This document shows positions 23,114 through 32,258 of a DNA stretch of 64,000 nt, in pieces. Each line of letters begins with the position of its first letter. Position 1 is the stretch's first letter. This DNA is from an uncultured Lachnospiraceae bacterium (GTDB lineage: Bacteria > Bacillota > Clostridia > Lachnospirales > Lachnospiraceae): NCBI GenBank assembly GCA_946554445.1, contig CAMNSD010000008.1, positions 81,451-145,450 of the forward strand. The letters run 5' to 3'. The notes beneath the pieces were generated by a model, which saw only the letters and a program-made list of their open reading frames with translations, searched no databases and was not told where the DNA came from. The translations under genes were made by a program, and so were the position numbers.

Positions 23114-24075
23114 AAAAAGATGAAATCATGAATAAGGTGAGCGGAGTTTTCGGTAATGTTAGCTTCAAGATGAAAAAGCACAGCCCAGAAATTCTTATGG
23201 CAGCGGGTGTTGCTGGTGTGATTGTGAGTGCCGTTATGGCGTGCAAAGCGACTCTTAAAGTCGATGCGGTCATGGATGAAACTAAAGAGAAGATGGATAA
23301 GATCCATACGGCAGAGGAGAATGGCACCACGGAGGCCGGAGAGGATTATTCCAAGGAAGATGCGAAGAAAGACACGGTGATTGTCTATGCACAGACCGGT
23401 CTCCAGCTTGCAAAGACGTATGCTCCTGCGGTTGCAATCGGGGCTTTATCGATCGCCAGCATTCTGGCATCTAACAATATTCTTCGTAAGAGGAATGTGG
23501 CATTGACAGCGGCTTATACAGTTCTTGATACCGATTTTAAGAATTACAGAAGTCGTGTGATCGAAAAGTTTGGTAAGGAGATTGACCGTGAACTGAAGTA
23601 CAACATCAAAGCCGAAAAGGTATCGGCTACCGAGGTGGACGCGGAAACCGGAAAAGAGAAAAAGGTCAAGAAGAATGCCTTTGTGGTGAACCCGTCCGAT
23701 GTAAGCGGGTATGCCCGGTTCTTCGAGAAGTACACGGTTGATGAGGACGGAAATTCGATCCTGAATCCCCACTGGGAGCCGAACAACGAATATAACATCA
23801 TGTTCATCAAGGCGCAGGAGAACTATGCCAATGATCTGCTCAGGGCGAAAAAGCGTCTGTTTCTGAATGATGTATATGAGATGCTTGGACTTCCTCGCAC
23901 CAAAGCAGGTCAGGTCGTGGGTTGGGTTTATGACAAAGACAATCCGGTCGGTGACAATTACGTTGATTTCGGACTGTATACGGACAATCTGAGCTATTCC
24001 GATTTTGCGAACGGACTCGATCCGGCGATTCTGTTGGATTTCAATGTTGACGGCAACATCTGGGAGATGATGTGA
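23110..24075 (+). CDS. DUF6353 membrane protein (paralogue C, full-length)
   Basis: 321 residues, the longest of the four relatives. HSPEILMAAGVAGVIVSAVM and PAVAIGALSIASILASN are the two membrane helices, separated by an acidic linker. The C-terminal ~90 residues (FIKAQENYANDLLRA, LLDFNVDGNIWE) match the soluble single-domain copy at 13507. The family is common in Clostridia phages, of unknown function. Confidence 0.8.
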   Translation: MKKDEIMNKVSGVFGNVSFKMKKHSPEILMAAGVAGVIVSAVMACKATLKVDAVMDETKEKMDKIHTAEENGTTEAGEDYSKEDAKKDTVIVYAQTGLQLAKTYAPAVAIGALSIASILASNNILRKRNVALTAAYTVLDTDFKNYRSRVIEKFGKEIDRELKYNIKAEKVSATEVDAETGKEKKVKKNAFVVNPSDVSGYARFFEKYTVDEDGNSILNPHWEPNNEYNIMFIKAQENYANDLLRAKKRLFLNDVYEMLGLPRTKAGQVVGWVYDKDNPVGDNYVDFGLYTDNLSYSDFANGLDPAILLDFNVDGNIWEMM

Positions 24076-24128
24076 ATGGATGGGCTCGATGGTATCGGTT
24101 CAGGAGACGATTGGTGCCGGGCAATGAC

Positions 24129-24169
24129 AGACTATCCTTGTCTTGGCCCAAAAGAGATGAGGATAGTCT
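24129..24169 (+). repeat. Inverted repeat between the DUF6353 and SleB-like genes
   Basis: AGACTATCC and GGATAGTCT (nine pairs) with a 23-base loop, followed by AATTATATTTT. It may be a weak terminator or a leader structure. Confidence 0.45.
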
Positions 24170-24195
24170 AATTATATTTTGAAGGGAGTTTTCAC

Positions 24196-24735
24196 ATGCG
24201 TAAAGTAACCATGATCGCTGCTCTTCTTTTATCGGTTATTATGTTTTTTCATAGTGATATCTCTGTGGAAGACGAAGTTGTGTATGCAGGTAATGTTACG
24301 GTGCATAATGTGGTTCCTGAACCTATATTTATCGATGCATCACCGATAGTAACTATAAAACCTTTGGAAGAAGAGGAAGAATCATTATTGCCATATGAGG
24401 ATATTTCTTTGATTGCTCTCGTTACGATGGCAGAAGCCGAGGGCGAATGTGAAGATGGAAAACGTCTTGTAATCGATGCGATTCTCAACCGTATGGATTC
24501 CGAGCATTTCCCGGATAACGTTTACGATGTTATCTATCAGAGAAACCAATTCTCGTCAATCTGGAACGGACGTGTTGACCGGTGCGAAGTGAGGGATGAT
24601 ATTTGTCAACTCGTTGAAGAAGAATTACTGTCTCGCACAAATACCGATGTTATATTCTTCACAGCCGGGGAGTACAGCAAGTATGGCGTTCCAATGTTTC
24701 AACTAGGAAACCACTATTTTTCAAGCTATGAATGA
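24196..24735 (+). CDS. Secreted cell wall hydrolase, SleB type
   Basis: 179 residues. An N-terminal signal sequence (MIAALLLSVIMFFHS), a linker, then a Hydrolase_2/SleB domain: LIALVTMAEAEGE with the catalytic glutamate, VIDAILNRMDSEHFPDNVYD, YQRNQFSSIW. These enzymes cleave glycan strands of peptidoglycan (spore cortex in the founding member). In a phage it could be an extracellular lysin or act on the host surface. It sits among early membrane genes, not with lysis genes. Confidence 0.82.
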   Translation: MRKVTMIAALLLSVIMFFHSDISVEDEVVYAGNVTVHNVVPEPIFIDASPIVTIKPLEEEEESLLPYEDISLIALVTMAEAEGECEDGKRLVIDAILNRMDSEHFPDNVYDVIYQRNQFSSIWNGRVDRCEVRDDICQLVEEELLSRTNTDVIFFTAGEYSKYGVPMFQLGNHYFSSYE

Positions 24736-24747
24736 AAGGAGAAAATT

Positions 24748-24852
24748 ATGAGTAATTTTTTATCAGCAATCGTATCTTATACCCTTGCGGCGCTGGCCGG
24801 GGTTTGCTTTGTTGGGGGCGTTGCGCTCTTATCAGATGGCAGGAGGGTGTAA
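24748..24852 (+). CDS. Very small membrane peptide, 34 residues
   Basis: Starts MSNFLSAIVSYTLAALAGVC; almost entirely one hydrophobic helix ending in GRRV. AAAGGAGAAAATT lies before the ATG. It overlaps nothing and is followed two bases later by the next ATG. Confidence 0.5.
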   Translation: MSNFLSAIVSYTLAALAGVCFVGGVALLSDGRRV

Positions 24853-24853
24853 G

Positions 24854-25018
24854 ATGATGGAAGGATTTGAAAGAACAATTTCTATATTGGATTATGTACT
24901 GGATACCCCTAAGAAAAGACACATCACCGGGGGTATCCTTTTGAGTGTGTCTATGTTGTTTACCGGGCTGGCACTCACGGTGATGACAATAAGAAGGGAG
25001 GACATGAGTGATGAGTAA
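24854..25018 (+). CDS. Small single-helix membrane protein, 54 residues
   Basis: MMEGFERTISILDYVLDTPK precedes one membrane helix (ITGGILLSVSMLFTGLALTV) and a short charged tail. AGGAGGG is the ribosome site inside the upstream gene. The end overlaps the next gene. A holin-like function is conceivable from size alone. Confidence 0.5.
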   Translation: MMEGFERTISILDYVLDTPKKRHITGGILLSVSMLFTGLALTVMTIRREDMSDE

Positions 25019-25589
25019 AGTAACAGGACTTGTTATATTTGTCCTCGGAGCAGCGGCGGGTTCTGTCGTTACGTGGCAGTTTGCGAAAAAGAAATATGAG
25101 CGGATTGCCGAGGAGGAAATTAACTCTGTAAAAGAGATATTTTCAAAGCGAGAACAGAGCGGCGCTGATGTTGAAATAACCGTTGAACCGCAGCCGAGTA
25201 CAGAGGCAAGGGTGGAGAAATTTGAAGCGAAGCCTGATATCTCCACCTATGCGGGGATATTAAAGAACGAAGCTTATGTACCGGAGGGAACGGAGATGGC
25301 AGAAAACAAGCCTTATGTAATCTCGCCGGAAGAATTTGGCGAGTTTGAGGATTACGACACAATAAGCCTTACATACTACGCGGATCAGGTTCTGGTGGAT
25401 GATGGAGGCGACAAGATTGAAGATGTGGATGACGTAGTCGGCATGGAATCTTTGACCCGTTTTGGCGAGTATGAGGACGACTCTGTCTTTGTGAGAAATG
25501 ACAGGCTGAGATGCGACTATGAGATCCTCATGGACGAACGGACTTATTCGGAAGCCCGGAAGGAACGTCCGCATCAGAGGGAGGTATAA
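25011..25589 (+). CDS. Membrane-anchored acidic protein
   Basis: 192 residues. N-terminal membrane helix (TGLVIFVLGAAAGSVVTWQF), a coiled-coil-like linker and an acidic domain with KPYVISPEEFGEFEDYD and ISLTYYADQVLVDDGG. I recall this domain beside DUF6353 genes in related phages; function unknown. AAGGGAGG precedes the start. Confidence 0.6.
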   Translation: MSKVTGLVIFVLGAAAGSVVTWQFAKKKYERIAEEEINSVKEIFSKREQSGADVEITVEPQPSTEARVEKFEAKPDISTYAGILKNEAYVPEGTEMAENKPYVISPEEFGEFEDYDTISLTYYADQVLVDDGGDKIEDVDDVVGMESLTRFGEYEDDSVFVRNDRLRCDYEILMDERTYSEARKERPHQREV

Positions 25590-26138
25590 ATGACGAGGAG
25601 CGAGCTGAATAACAAGTATTTTAAGTGGATGTGCCAGCTCGTATTGGATCGGCGATATTCCAAAAGTCTGTCCTATCGTAAACTTTTGCGGTTCCTGAAT
25701 CGTGTAGACTTTTCCTATACGATTCCTATGGACGGGAACCGGGAAGGCGATGGGATAGACTTACGATATCGTTTCGGTTACGAGAATTCATACAAGAGTT
25801 CCGAAATCGCAACATATTTGGATAATCGGCCCTGTAGTGTTTTAGAAATGATGATCGCCCTCTCCATTCGTTGTGAAGAACATATCATGGACGACCCGGA
25901 TATCGGTAATAGAACGGGTCAGTGGTTCTGGAACATGATTGTAAATCTCGGTTTGGGTTCTATGACGGACGCAAAGTTTGATGAAGATTATGCAAACGAA
26001 GTGATTGAACGGTTTCTGAATCGGCGATATGCACGGAATGGCGAGGGCGGTTTGTTCACCGTAGAGCATTGCAGCCGGGATTTACGGACGGTTGAAATCT
26101 GGTATCAGATGTGTTGGTACTTGGATAAATTTGTATGA
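25590..26138 (+). CDS. Phage protein of unknown function, 182 residues
   Basis: Helical, aromatic-rich protein: YFKWMCQLVLDRRYSKSLSY, LLRFLNRVDFSYTIPMD, SVLEMMIALSIRCEEHIM. It starts directly after the preceding stop (translational coupling, GAGG site). The same pair of genes seems to occur together in related phages, as far as I recall. No function known. Confidence 0.6.
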   Translation: MTRSELNNKYFKWMCQLVLDRRYSKSLSYRKLLRFLNRVDFSYTIPMDGNREGDGIDLRYRFGYENSYKSSEIATYLDNRPCSVLEMMIALSIRCEEHIMDDPDIGNRTGQWFWNMIVNLGLGSMTDAKFDEDYANEVIERFLNRRYARNGEGGLFTVEHCSRDLRTVEIWYQMCWYLDKFV

Positions 26139-26153
26139 ATTCGGAGGTACTGG

Positions 26154-26363
26154 ATGGCACATGGAGATGTATACAAATGGTTTGAATTATATTTCCCGAA
26201 TTATGCAGGTGGAAATGTAGAAATATGGTTCCCGAATGGTAAGAACAGTATACGGGTGAGGCAGACGAATAAACAGGAATTCATATTCACCTACAACGGG
26301 AAAGACGATTGGCGATTTGAAACGGCCAAAAGCTTTATTAAGGAAGGAAAGGAGAAAAGGTAA
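26154..26363 (+). CDS. Small protein of unknown function, 69 residues
   Basis: Beta-rich: VEIWFPNGKNSIRVRQTN, EFIFTYNGKDDWRFET. GGAGGT precedes the ATG. It lies immediately before the replication gene and may be cotranscribed with it. Confidence 0.55.
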   Translation: MAHGDVYKWFELYFPNYAGGNVEIWFPNGKNSIRVRQTNKQEFIFTYNGKDDWRFETAKSFIKEGKEKR

Positions 26364-26367
26364 TGAA

Positions 26368-29300
26368 ATGATCGACTTTTTAACGATTTCGACACGTAGC
26401 AAGAAGCGTGGTGTTATAGAAATCTATCCAAAGTTCATTATCAAGAAAAGCGGCGATCTTATGATAAGAGGCGGTGATTTTTACGCTATCTGGATTGAAG
26501 AACGCGGTTTATGGTCTACGGATGAGCAGGATGCATTACAGCTCATCGACCGCGAACTGGATAGATATGCTGAAGAAAACCGCCAACGCTTTGACTCCGA
26601 TATCATTAAAGTCCTGCATATGTGGGACGCTGAGTCCGGCATGATTGATTCATGGCATAAGTATTGTCAGAAGCAGTTGAGAGATTCCTTCCATATGCTG
26701 GATGAAAAACTTATATTTTCAAACACGCCTACGAACAAAAAAGATTACGCCAGTAAAAAGCTGAACTATCCGCTTGAAGCTGGCGATTTGTCTGCCTACG
26801 ACAAGCTGATGTCTGTGTTATATTCCGAGGAAGAAAGGCGCAAGATTGAATGGGCGATTGGCTCTGTTGTGTCTGGAGATTCAAAGAAATTGCAGAAATT
26901 TATGGTCTTGTACGGGGCGGCGGGAACGGGTAAGTCCACTGTCCTTAACATTATTCAACAGCTTTTCGAGGGGTACTATTCCGTGTTTGATGCTAAGGCT
27001 CTTGGCTCTGCAAGTAATTCGTTTGCACTGGAGGCATTTAAGAGCAATCCTCTTGTGGCGATTCAACACGATGGCGATTTGTCAAGGATAGAGGATAACA
27101 CAAGACTGAACAGTCTGGTTTCTCATGAGTTAATGACAGTAAACGAGAAGTTTAAATCTACCTACGCTAACCGGTTTAAGTGTTTTCTCTTTATGGGTAC
27201 AAACAAACCTGTAAAGATTACAGACGCGAAATCTGGTCTTATCAGAAGGTTGATCGACGTTTCTCCGAGCGGGAACAAGCTGAGTCCCAAGGAGTACAAA
27301 ACTATCGTAAAGCAGGTTGGATTTGAGCTTGGCGCGATTGCGTATCATTGTCAGGAAATCTATTTGAGTGACCCCGGTATGTTCGATGATTATATCCCGA
27401 TCAGTATGCTTGGGGCATCGAATGATTTCTACAACTACATCATTGACTCATACCATGTGTTCAAAAGAGAGGACGGGACAACACTGAAAGCGGCCTGGGA
27501 AATGTATAAGACCTACTGTGATGAGGCGAAGGTTTTATATTCTCTGCCGCAAAGAGCATTTAAGGAAGAACTCAAGAACTATTTCAGGAACTATGACGAA
27601 CGGTTTAATATGGATGATGGTTCGAGAGTCCGCAGCTACTATTCTGGGTTTAGAGCAGACAAATTTGAACCCGAAAAAAATCCGGGAGGTGAAAACGGGA
27701 AAACAAAACCAAATTCCTGGTTATCTTTTCACAGTGCGAAAGAATGCACGAACATATTTGACGAACAGTGCGGAGAATGTCCGGCTCAGTATGCAAGTTC
27801 AAAAGAGACCCCTTCAAAAAAATGGGACGATTGCAAGGACCTGCTCTCTGGCCTTGACACATCAAGACTTCACTATGTCAAAGTCCCGGAGAATCACATA
27901 GTTATCGACTTTGATATTCCTGATAAGGACGGCAATAAATCCTTTGAAAAGAATCTCGAAGCAGCAAGTAAATGGCCGCCGACTTATGCAGAATTGAGCA
28001 AGAGCGAAGCCGGAATACATCTTCATTATATTTATACCGGCGATCCAACGATGCTGAGTCGAATATACGATGAACATATAGAAGTTAAGGTGTTCAGTGG
28101 CAAGAGTTCGCTGAGACGCAAGTTGTCGAAGTGTAATGATTTGCCTATCGCAACAATTAGCTCTGGTTTACCGATGAAAGGAGAAAACAAAATGGTAAAT
28201 TTTGAAGCAATCAAAAGCGAGAAAGGGCTTAGAACACTTATTAAGCGTAATCTGGAGAAAGAAATACACCCCGGAACTAAGCCCAGTATAGACTTTATCT
28301 ACAAGATACTGGAGGACGCATACGCCAGTGATCTGAACTATGACGTCACGGATATGCGGAATGCGGTATTGGCTTTTGCCGCCAGCAGTACCCATCAGGC
28401 AGATTACTGTATCAAACTCGTAAATAAGATGCAGTTTAAGTCTGCGGACGCATCAACAGGCGTTAAGAATGATGAGGCGAAACTTATATTTTACGATGTG
28501 GAGGTATTTCCGAACCTGTTCCTTGTAAACTGGAAGATCGAGGGCGAGGGGAAGCCTGTTGTGCGGATGATTAACCCGACGCCGACCGAGATTGAGGAAC
28601 TGATGCGGTTCCGGTTGGTTGGTTTTAATTGTCGCCGCTACGATAATCATATATTGTATGCGAGGCTGATGGGATATACGAACGAACAGCTCTACAACTT
28701 GTCCCAGAAGATTGTCGGGGCAAAGAAAGGAGCTAACCGGGACTGTTTCTTTGGCGAGGCATATAACGTGTCTTATACGGACGTTTATGATTTCGCTTCC
28801 GCTGGAAACAAGAAGAGTTTGAAAAAGCTGGAAATTGAAATGGGGAACATTTCGGTAAAAGAGCTGGAGAAGAAAGGTTTCTCAGAAGAGGAAATCCGTA
28901 TTATAAAGGCAGGGACGCATCACCAGGAGTTGGGGCTTCCGTGGGATGAACCGGTTCCCGAAGAACTTTGGACCAAGGTTGCTGAGTATTGTGATAACGA
29001 TGTTATTGCAACAGAAGCAGCCTTTGTTTATTTGAAGGCGGATTGGACGGCAAGACAGATTCTAGCAGACTTGGCAGATATGACGGTAAATGACACAACC
29101 AACACGCTCACAACCAGAATTATATTTGGAAATGAGCGGAAACCGCAGGATCAGTTCCACTATCGGAATCTTGCAGAGCCGGTATACAACATTGATGCTG
29201 AAACTTATAATTTCCTGGCAGAAGCTTGTCCGGAAATGATGCATCAAACGCACGGTGAGGCAGGAAGCCTTTTGCCATATTTTCCGGGGTATACTTTCGA

Positions 29301-30690
29301 GAACGGAAAGTCTGTATATCGTGGAGAGGAAGTCGGAGAAGGCGGTTATGTATATTCTGAGCCTGGTATGCACGGAAATGATGCATTGCTGGATATTGCT
29401 TCTATGCACCCGCATAGTGCGATTGCAGAAGTTCTGTTCGGCGTGAAGTTTACAACAGCGTTCCGTGACATTGTCGAGGGTCGTGTCAGCATCAAGCATG
29501 AAGCTTGGGAGATTGTGAACAAGATGCTGGATGGCAAGCTTACACCTTATATTCAGAAGGTGATCGATGGTGAGATGACATCTAAGCAGCTTGCTGATGC
29601 TCTGAAGACCGCGATCAATTCGGTTTATGGTTTGACTTCGGCATCGTTCGAGAATGCGTTCCGTGATCCGAGAAACATTGACAATATCGTGGCTAAGCGT
29701 GGGGCTTTGTTCATGGTGGATCTGAAGCATGAGGTACAGAAACGTGGATACACGGTTGCCCACATCAAGACCGACTCCATCAAGATTCCTGATGCGACGC
29801 CGGAGATTATCCAGTTTGTTATGGATTTCGGCAAGAGATACGGCTACACATTTGAGCATGAGGCTACATACGACAGAATGTGTCTGGTGAATGACGCTGT
29901 TTATATTGCCAGATACAAGGATGGGGATGGTCTCGGAAAATGGACGGCAACAGGAACTCAGTTCCAGGTTCCGTATGTCTTCAAAACTTTGTTTAGCAAA
30001 GAAGAGATTCTCTTTGAGGATATGGCGGAAACGAAAGAGGTTAAGACAGCAATATATTTGGATATGAACGAGGGATTGCCGGATGTATCTGAATTTGAAA
30101 AGCAGTTCGCCAAGGCGGAAAGCGATTACAAGAAAGGATTGCTGTCGGATACAACTTTCGAGAAGATATGCGCGGAGCTTCAGCCGGAAATCGATAAGGG
30201 GCATAACTATCGCTTCATCGGAAAAGTTGGACGCTTCTGCCCGGTTAAATCGGGTACTGGTGGCGGTGTGCTTCTCAGAGAGCAGAACGGTAAGTATTAT
30301 GCAGTAACGGGATCATCCGGGTATCGCTGGCTCGAATCTGAAATGGTCCGTGAGCTGAATAAGGAAGATGACATCGACCGGTCTTATTACGACAAGTTGG
30401 TAGACGATGCTATTAAGACTATCTCGGAGTATGGAGATTTCGAGTGGTTTGTGTCGGATGATCCGTATGTTAAGGAGCTTGGAGCAAACGACGCAGATAC
30501 TGATATTCCTGAGCCGTGGCTGCCGCCGTGTGGCGATATGAAATATGCTACGTGTTTTGATTGTCCGAAGTTCCATGATGACAAGTTCCACATGGATTGT
30601 GACCTTGGGTATGATATTTCCGAAATTGTCGCTAAGCGTGAATTCATGAATCAGCCTGAAGATGATGAGGAAGGTCTACCCTTCAACTAA
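26368..30690 (+). CDS. Helicase-primase-DNA polymerase (family B) fusion protein
   Basis: 1,440 residues in one frame. About 150-330: SF3/D5-type ATPase (LYGAAGTGKST near 183, FMGTNKPVKI sensor). About 470-600: archaeo-eukaryotic-primase-like segment (HIVIDFDIPDKDG, SKSEAGIHLHYIY). About 705-880: 3'-5' exonuclease (FYDVEVFPNLF, VGFNCRRYD, YCDNDVIATE). About 1000-1160: family B polymerase (DIASMHPHS, KTAINSVYG, HIKTDSIKI; K replaces the first D of the usual DTDS). The C-terminus has a cysteine cluster and an SSB-like EEGLPFN tip. It would unwind, prime and copy phage DNA. An in-frame internal start lies at 28192. Confidence 0.85.
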   Translation: MIDFLTISTRSKKRGVIEIYPKFIIKKSGDLMIRGGDFYAIWIEERGLWSTDEQDALQLIDRELDRYAEENRQRFDSDIIKVLHMWDAESGMIDSWHKYCQKQLRDSFHMLDEKLIFSNTPTNKKDYASKKLNYPLEAGDLSAYDKLMSVLYSEEERRKIEWAIGSVVSGDSKKLQKFMVLYGAAGTGKSTVLNIIQQLFEGYYSVFDAKALGSASNSFALEAFKSNPLVAIQHDGDLSRIEDNTRLNSLVSHELMTVNEKFKSTYANRFKCFLFMGTNKPVKITDAKSGLIRRLIDVSPSGNKLSPKEYKTIVKQVGFELGAIAYHCQEIYLSDPGMFDDYIPISMLGASNDFYNYIIDSYHVFKREDGTTLKAAWEMYKTYCDEAKVLYSLPQRAFKEELKNYFRNYDERFNMDDGSRVRSYYSGFRADKFEPEKNPGGENGKTKPNSWLSFHSAKECTNIFDEQCGECPAQYASSKETPSKKWDDCKDLLSGLDTSRLHYVKVPENHIVIDFDIPDKDGNKSFEKNLEAASKWPPTYAELSKSEAGIHLHYIYTGDPTMLSRIYDEHIEVKVFSGKSSLRRKLSKCNDLPIATISSGLPMKGENKMVNFEAIKSEKGLRTLIKRNLEKEIHPGTKPSIDFIYKILEDAYASDLNYDVTDMRNAVLAFAASSTHQADYCIKLVNKMQFKSADASTGVKNDEAKLIFYDVEVFPNLFLVNWKIEGEGKPVVRMINPTPTEIEELMRFRLVGFNCRRYDNHILYARLMGYTNEQLYNLSQKIVGAKKGANRDCFFGEAYNVSYTDVYDFASAGNKKSLKKLEIEMGNISVKELEKKGFSEEEIRIIKAGTHHQELGLPWDEPVPEELWTKVAEYCDNDVIATEAAFVYLKADWTARQILADLADMTVNDTTNTLTTRIIFGNERKPQDQFHYRNLAEPVYNIDAETYNFLAEACPEMMHQTHGEAGSLLPYFPGYTFENGKSVYRGEEVGEGGYVYSEPGMHGNDALLDIASMHPHSAIAEVLFGVKFTTAFRDIVEGRVSIKHEAWEIVNKMLDGKLTPYIQKVIDGEMTSKQLADALKTAINSVYGLTSASFENAFRDPRNIDNIVAKRGALFMVDLKHEVQKRGYTVAHIKTDSIKIPDATPEIIQFVMDFGKRYGYTFEHEATYDRMCLVNDAVYIARYKDGDGLGKWTATGTQFQVPYVFKTLFSKEEILFEDMAETKEVKTAIYLDMNEGLPDVSEFEKQFAKAESDYKKGLLSDTTFEKICAELQPEIDKGHNYRFIGKVGRFCPVKSGTGGGVLLREQNGKYYAVTGSSGYRWLESEMVRELNKEDDIDRSYYDKLVDDAIKTISEYGDFEWFVSDDPYVKELGANDADTDIPEPWLPPCGDMKYATCFDCPKFHDDKFHMDCDLGYDISEIVAKREFMNQPEDDEEGLPFN
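28177..28194 (+). promoter_or_regulatory. Internal ribosome site and in-frame ATG inside the replication gene
   Basis: AAAGGAGAAAACAAAATG (28177-28194) has exactly the form of the ribosome sites before separate genes of this phage. The ATG is in frame (codon 609) and lies between the primase-like and exonuclease-polymerase parts, so it could produce a separate 832-residue polymerase. Confidence 0.6.
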
Positions 30691-30717
30691 ATAAAAATAG
30701 AAAAGGAGAACGAAAAA

Positions 30718-31203
30718 ATGACTAACAGAGTAAATGACAATATCATCATGGAGAATGCAAGAATTATATTCAGGAACTTCTCTGGTAAAGAATCCAAGTA
30801 TAACCGTAAAGGCAGCCGGAACTTCTGCGTCATCATCGATGACGTGGATCTGGCAAAGAAACTCGGCGATGAAGGCTGGAATATCCGCATCCTGGAAGCC
30901 CGTGAAGAAGGCGATGAGCCGAAGTATTATCTTCAGGTGCAGGTGAGCTACGAGAACATCCCGCCCAAGGTATATATGGTTACGAGGAAGACCAAGACCC
31001 TGCTGGATGATGAGTCGATCGATTCCCTGGACTATGCGGAGATTCGCAATGTTGATCTGACTATCAGACCGTATAACTGGACCGTCCAGGACAAAACCGG
31101 TGTTAAGGCATATTTGAAGACTATGTATGTGACTATTGAGGAGGACGAGTTTGCGGAGAAGTACGATTCCATGGAAGGGCCGGATGAAATCCCGTTCAAC
31201 TGA
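30718..31203 (+). CDS. Putative single-stranded DNA-binding protein
   Basis: 161 residues. Beta-rich ([42 protein letters not shown]) with an acidic tail ending GPDEIPFN, the C-terminal tip by which SSB proteins contact partners. It lies directly downstream of the polymerase, whose own end is similar. It is not a standard OB SSB by sequence; the call rests on tail, size and place. AAAGGAGAACG precedes the ATG. Confidence 0.6.
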   Translation: MTNRVNDNIIMENARIIFRNFSGKESKYNRKGSRNFCVIIDDVDLAKKLGDEGWNIRILEAREEGDEPKYYLQVQVSYENIPPKVYMVTRKTKTLLDDESIDSLDYAEIRNVDLTIRPYNWTVQDKTGVKAYLKTMYVTIEEDEFAEKYDSMEGPDEIPFN

Positions 31204-31262
31204 TTTATATTTGAGGGCCACTGTCTGAATTGGCGGTGGCTCTTTTTGCGAAAAGAGAAACT

Positions 31263-32258
31263 ATGCCATTTTGGAAGAAAAAGAAGTCGAAGCAGCAGAA
31301 GTCCACAGCCAAAAAGAAACCTACTGTTGCTCCGGTGAAACCGCTTCCTAAAACAGAAGTAAAACAGAGACCTTCTTCTCTGCCGCCCAAGTACGAACCA
31401 CCGAAGATTCCGGATTATATTTTGGGAAAAGAAGATGCGTTGAAGACAGCTATTAACTCAGCTTACGGTTATAAGCCTAAAAAGAAGACAACATCTCAGG
31501 AGCCACAGCAGAAGAAATTGGATGCGAGAAAGGAATTTCTAAGGGCGTTCGGACGGCTGACCACCCGTCATCGCGCATGGGATGTATGGAGAGATTTTGT
31601 GGTGATGTTTGCCTGTTCTCTGTCCAATCCGGTTGACAAGAGCCACTACGATGAGAGGGAGAAAAGATATTTGAAAATCATCAATAAGTACAGCAAAGAG
31701 GAACAACAACTGTTTCCTGAACTTGCCGCTCATACAGTCATGGCTTTGGAAGAAAATCCGGAGCAAGACTTCCTGGGCGGTATTTTTATGGAATTGAATC
31801 TTGGCAACGGCAAAAACGGACAGTTCTTTACTCCGTATCATATTTGCAATCTCATGGCTAAGATAGCTGTCGATGATGTTTCAAAAGAAATTGATGAGAA
31901 AGGGTATGTTACAATCCACGATCCGTGTTGCGGAGCAGGAGCAACATTGATTGCCGGAGTCCATGAAGTCAGACGGCAGTTGGAGAAGAAAAACCTTAAT
32001 TATCAGAACCATGTACTTGTGGTGGCGCAGGATATTGATGAAGTTGTTGCATTGATGTGTTATATTCATCTCTCGCTTCTTGGTGTAGCCGCATACATCA
32101 AGGTTGGTGACGTGTTTTGCAATCCAATTAAAGAGGGTGACTCGACTGAGAACTACTGGTTTACCATGATGTACTTTTCAGATGTTTGGCAGACCAGACG
32201 GATAGTTCACAGAATGAATGATATTTTGAAAGGAGAAAGTAACGATGATAAACATTAA
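31263..32258 (+). CDS. N6-adenine-type DNA methyltransferase-like protein, motif IV not seen
   Basis: 331 residues. A lysine/proline-rich N-terminal ~90 residues, then a HsdM-like domain: NGQFFTPYHICNLMAKI, and the SAM-binding motif I IHDPCCGAGATLI. The usual NPPY/F catalytic motif cannot be found; ENYWFTMMYFSDVW stands near its place. It may be an inactive or altered methyltransferase, for example an SAM-binding regulator or antirestriction factor. Start chosen at MPFWKKKK; the ribosome site is weak. Confidence 0.65.
   Translation: MPFWKKKKSKQQKSTAKKKPTVAPVKPLPKTEVKQRPSSLPPKYEPPKIPDYILGKEDALKTAINSAYGYKPKKKTTSQEPQQKKLDARKEFLRAFGRLTTRHRAWDVWRDFVVMFACSLSNPVDKSHYDEREKRYLKIINKYSKEEQQLFPELAAHTVMALEENPEQDFLGGIFMELNLGNGKNGQFFTPYHICNLMAKIAVDDVSKEIDEKGYVTIHDPCCGAGATLIAGVHEVRRQLEKKNLNYQNHVLVVAQDIDEVVALMCYIHLSLLGVAAYIKVGDVFCNPIKEGDSTENYWFTMMYFSDVWQTRRIVHRMNDILKGESNDDKH

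Noticed and set aside
24854..25018. Holin for lysis together with the SleB-type enzyme
   Set aside because: Size and one helix fit, but the position in the early membrane-gene block and the secreted form of the hydrolase argue against a normal holin-endolysin cassette.
29062..30204. Minus-strand open frame of 380 codons opposite the polymerase
   Set aside because: Shadow of the well-supported family B polymerase domain; no start context and unlikely composition.
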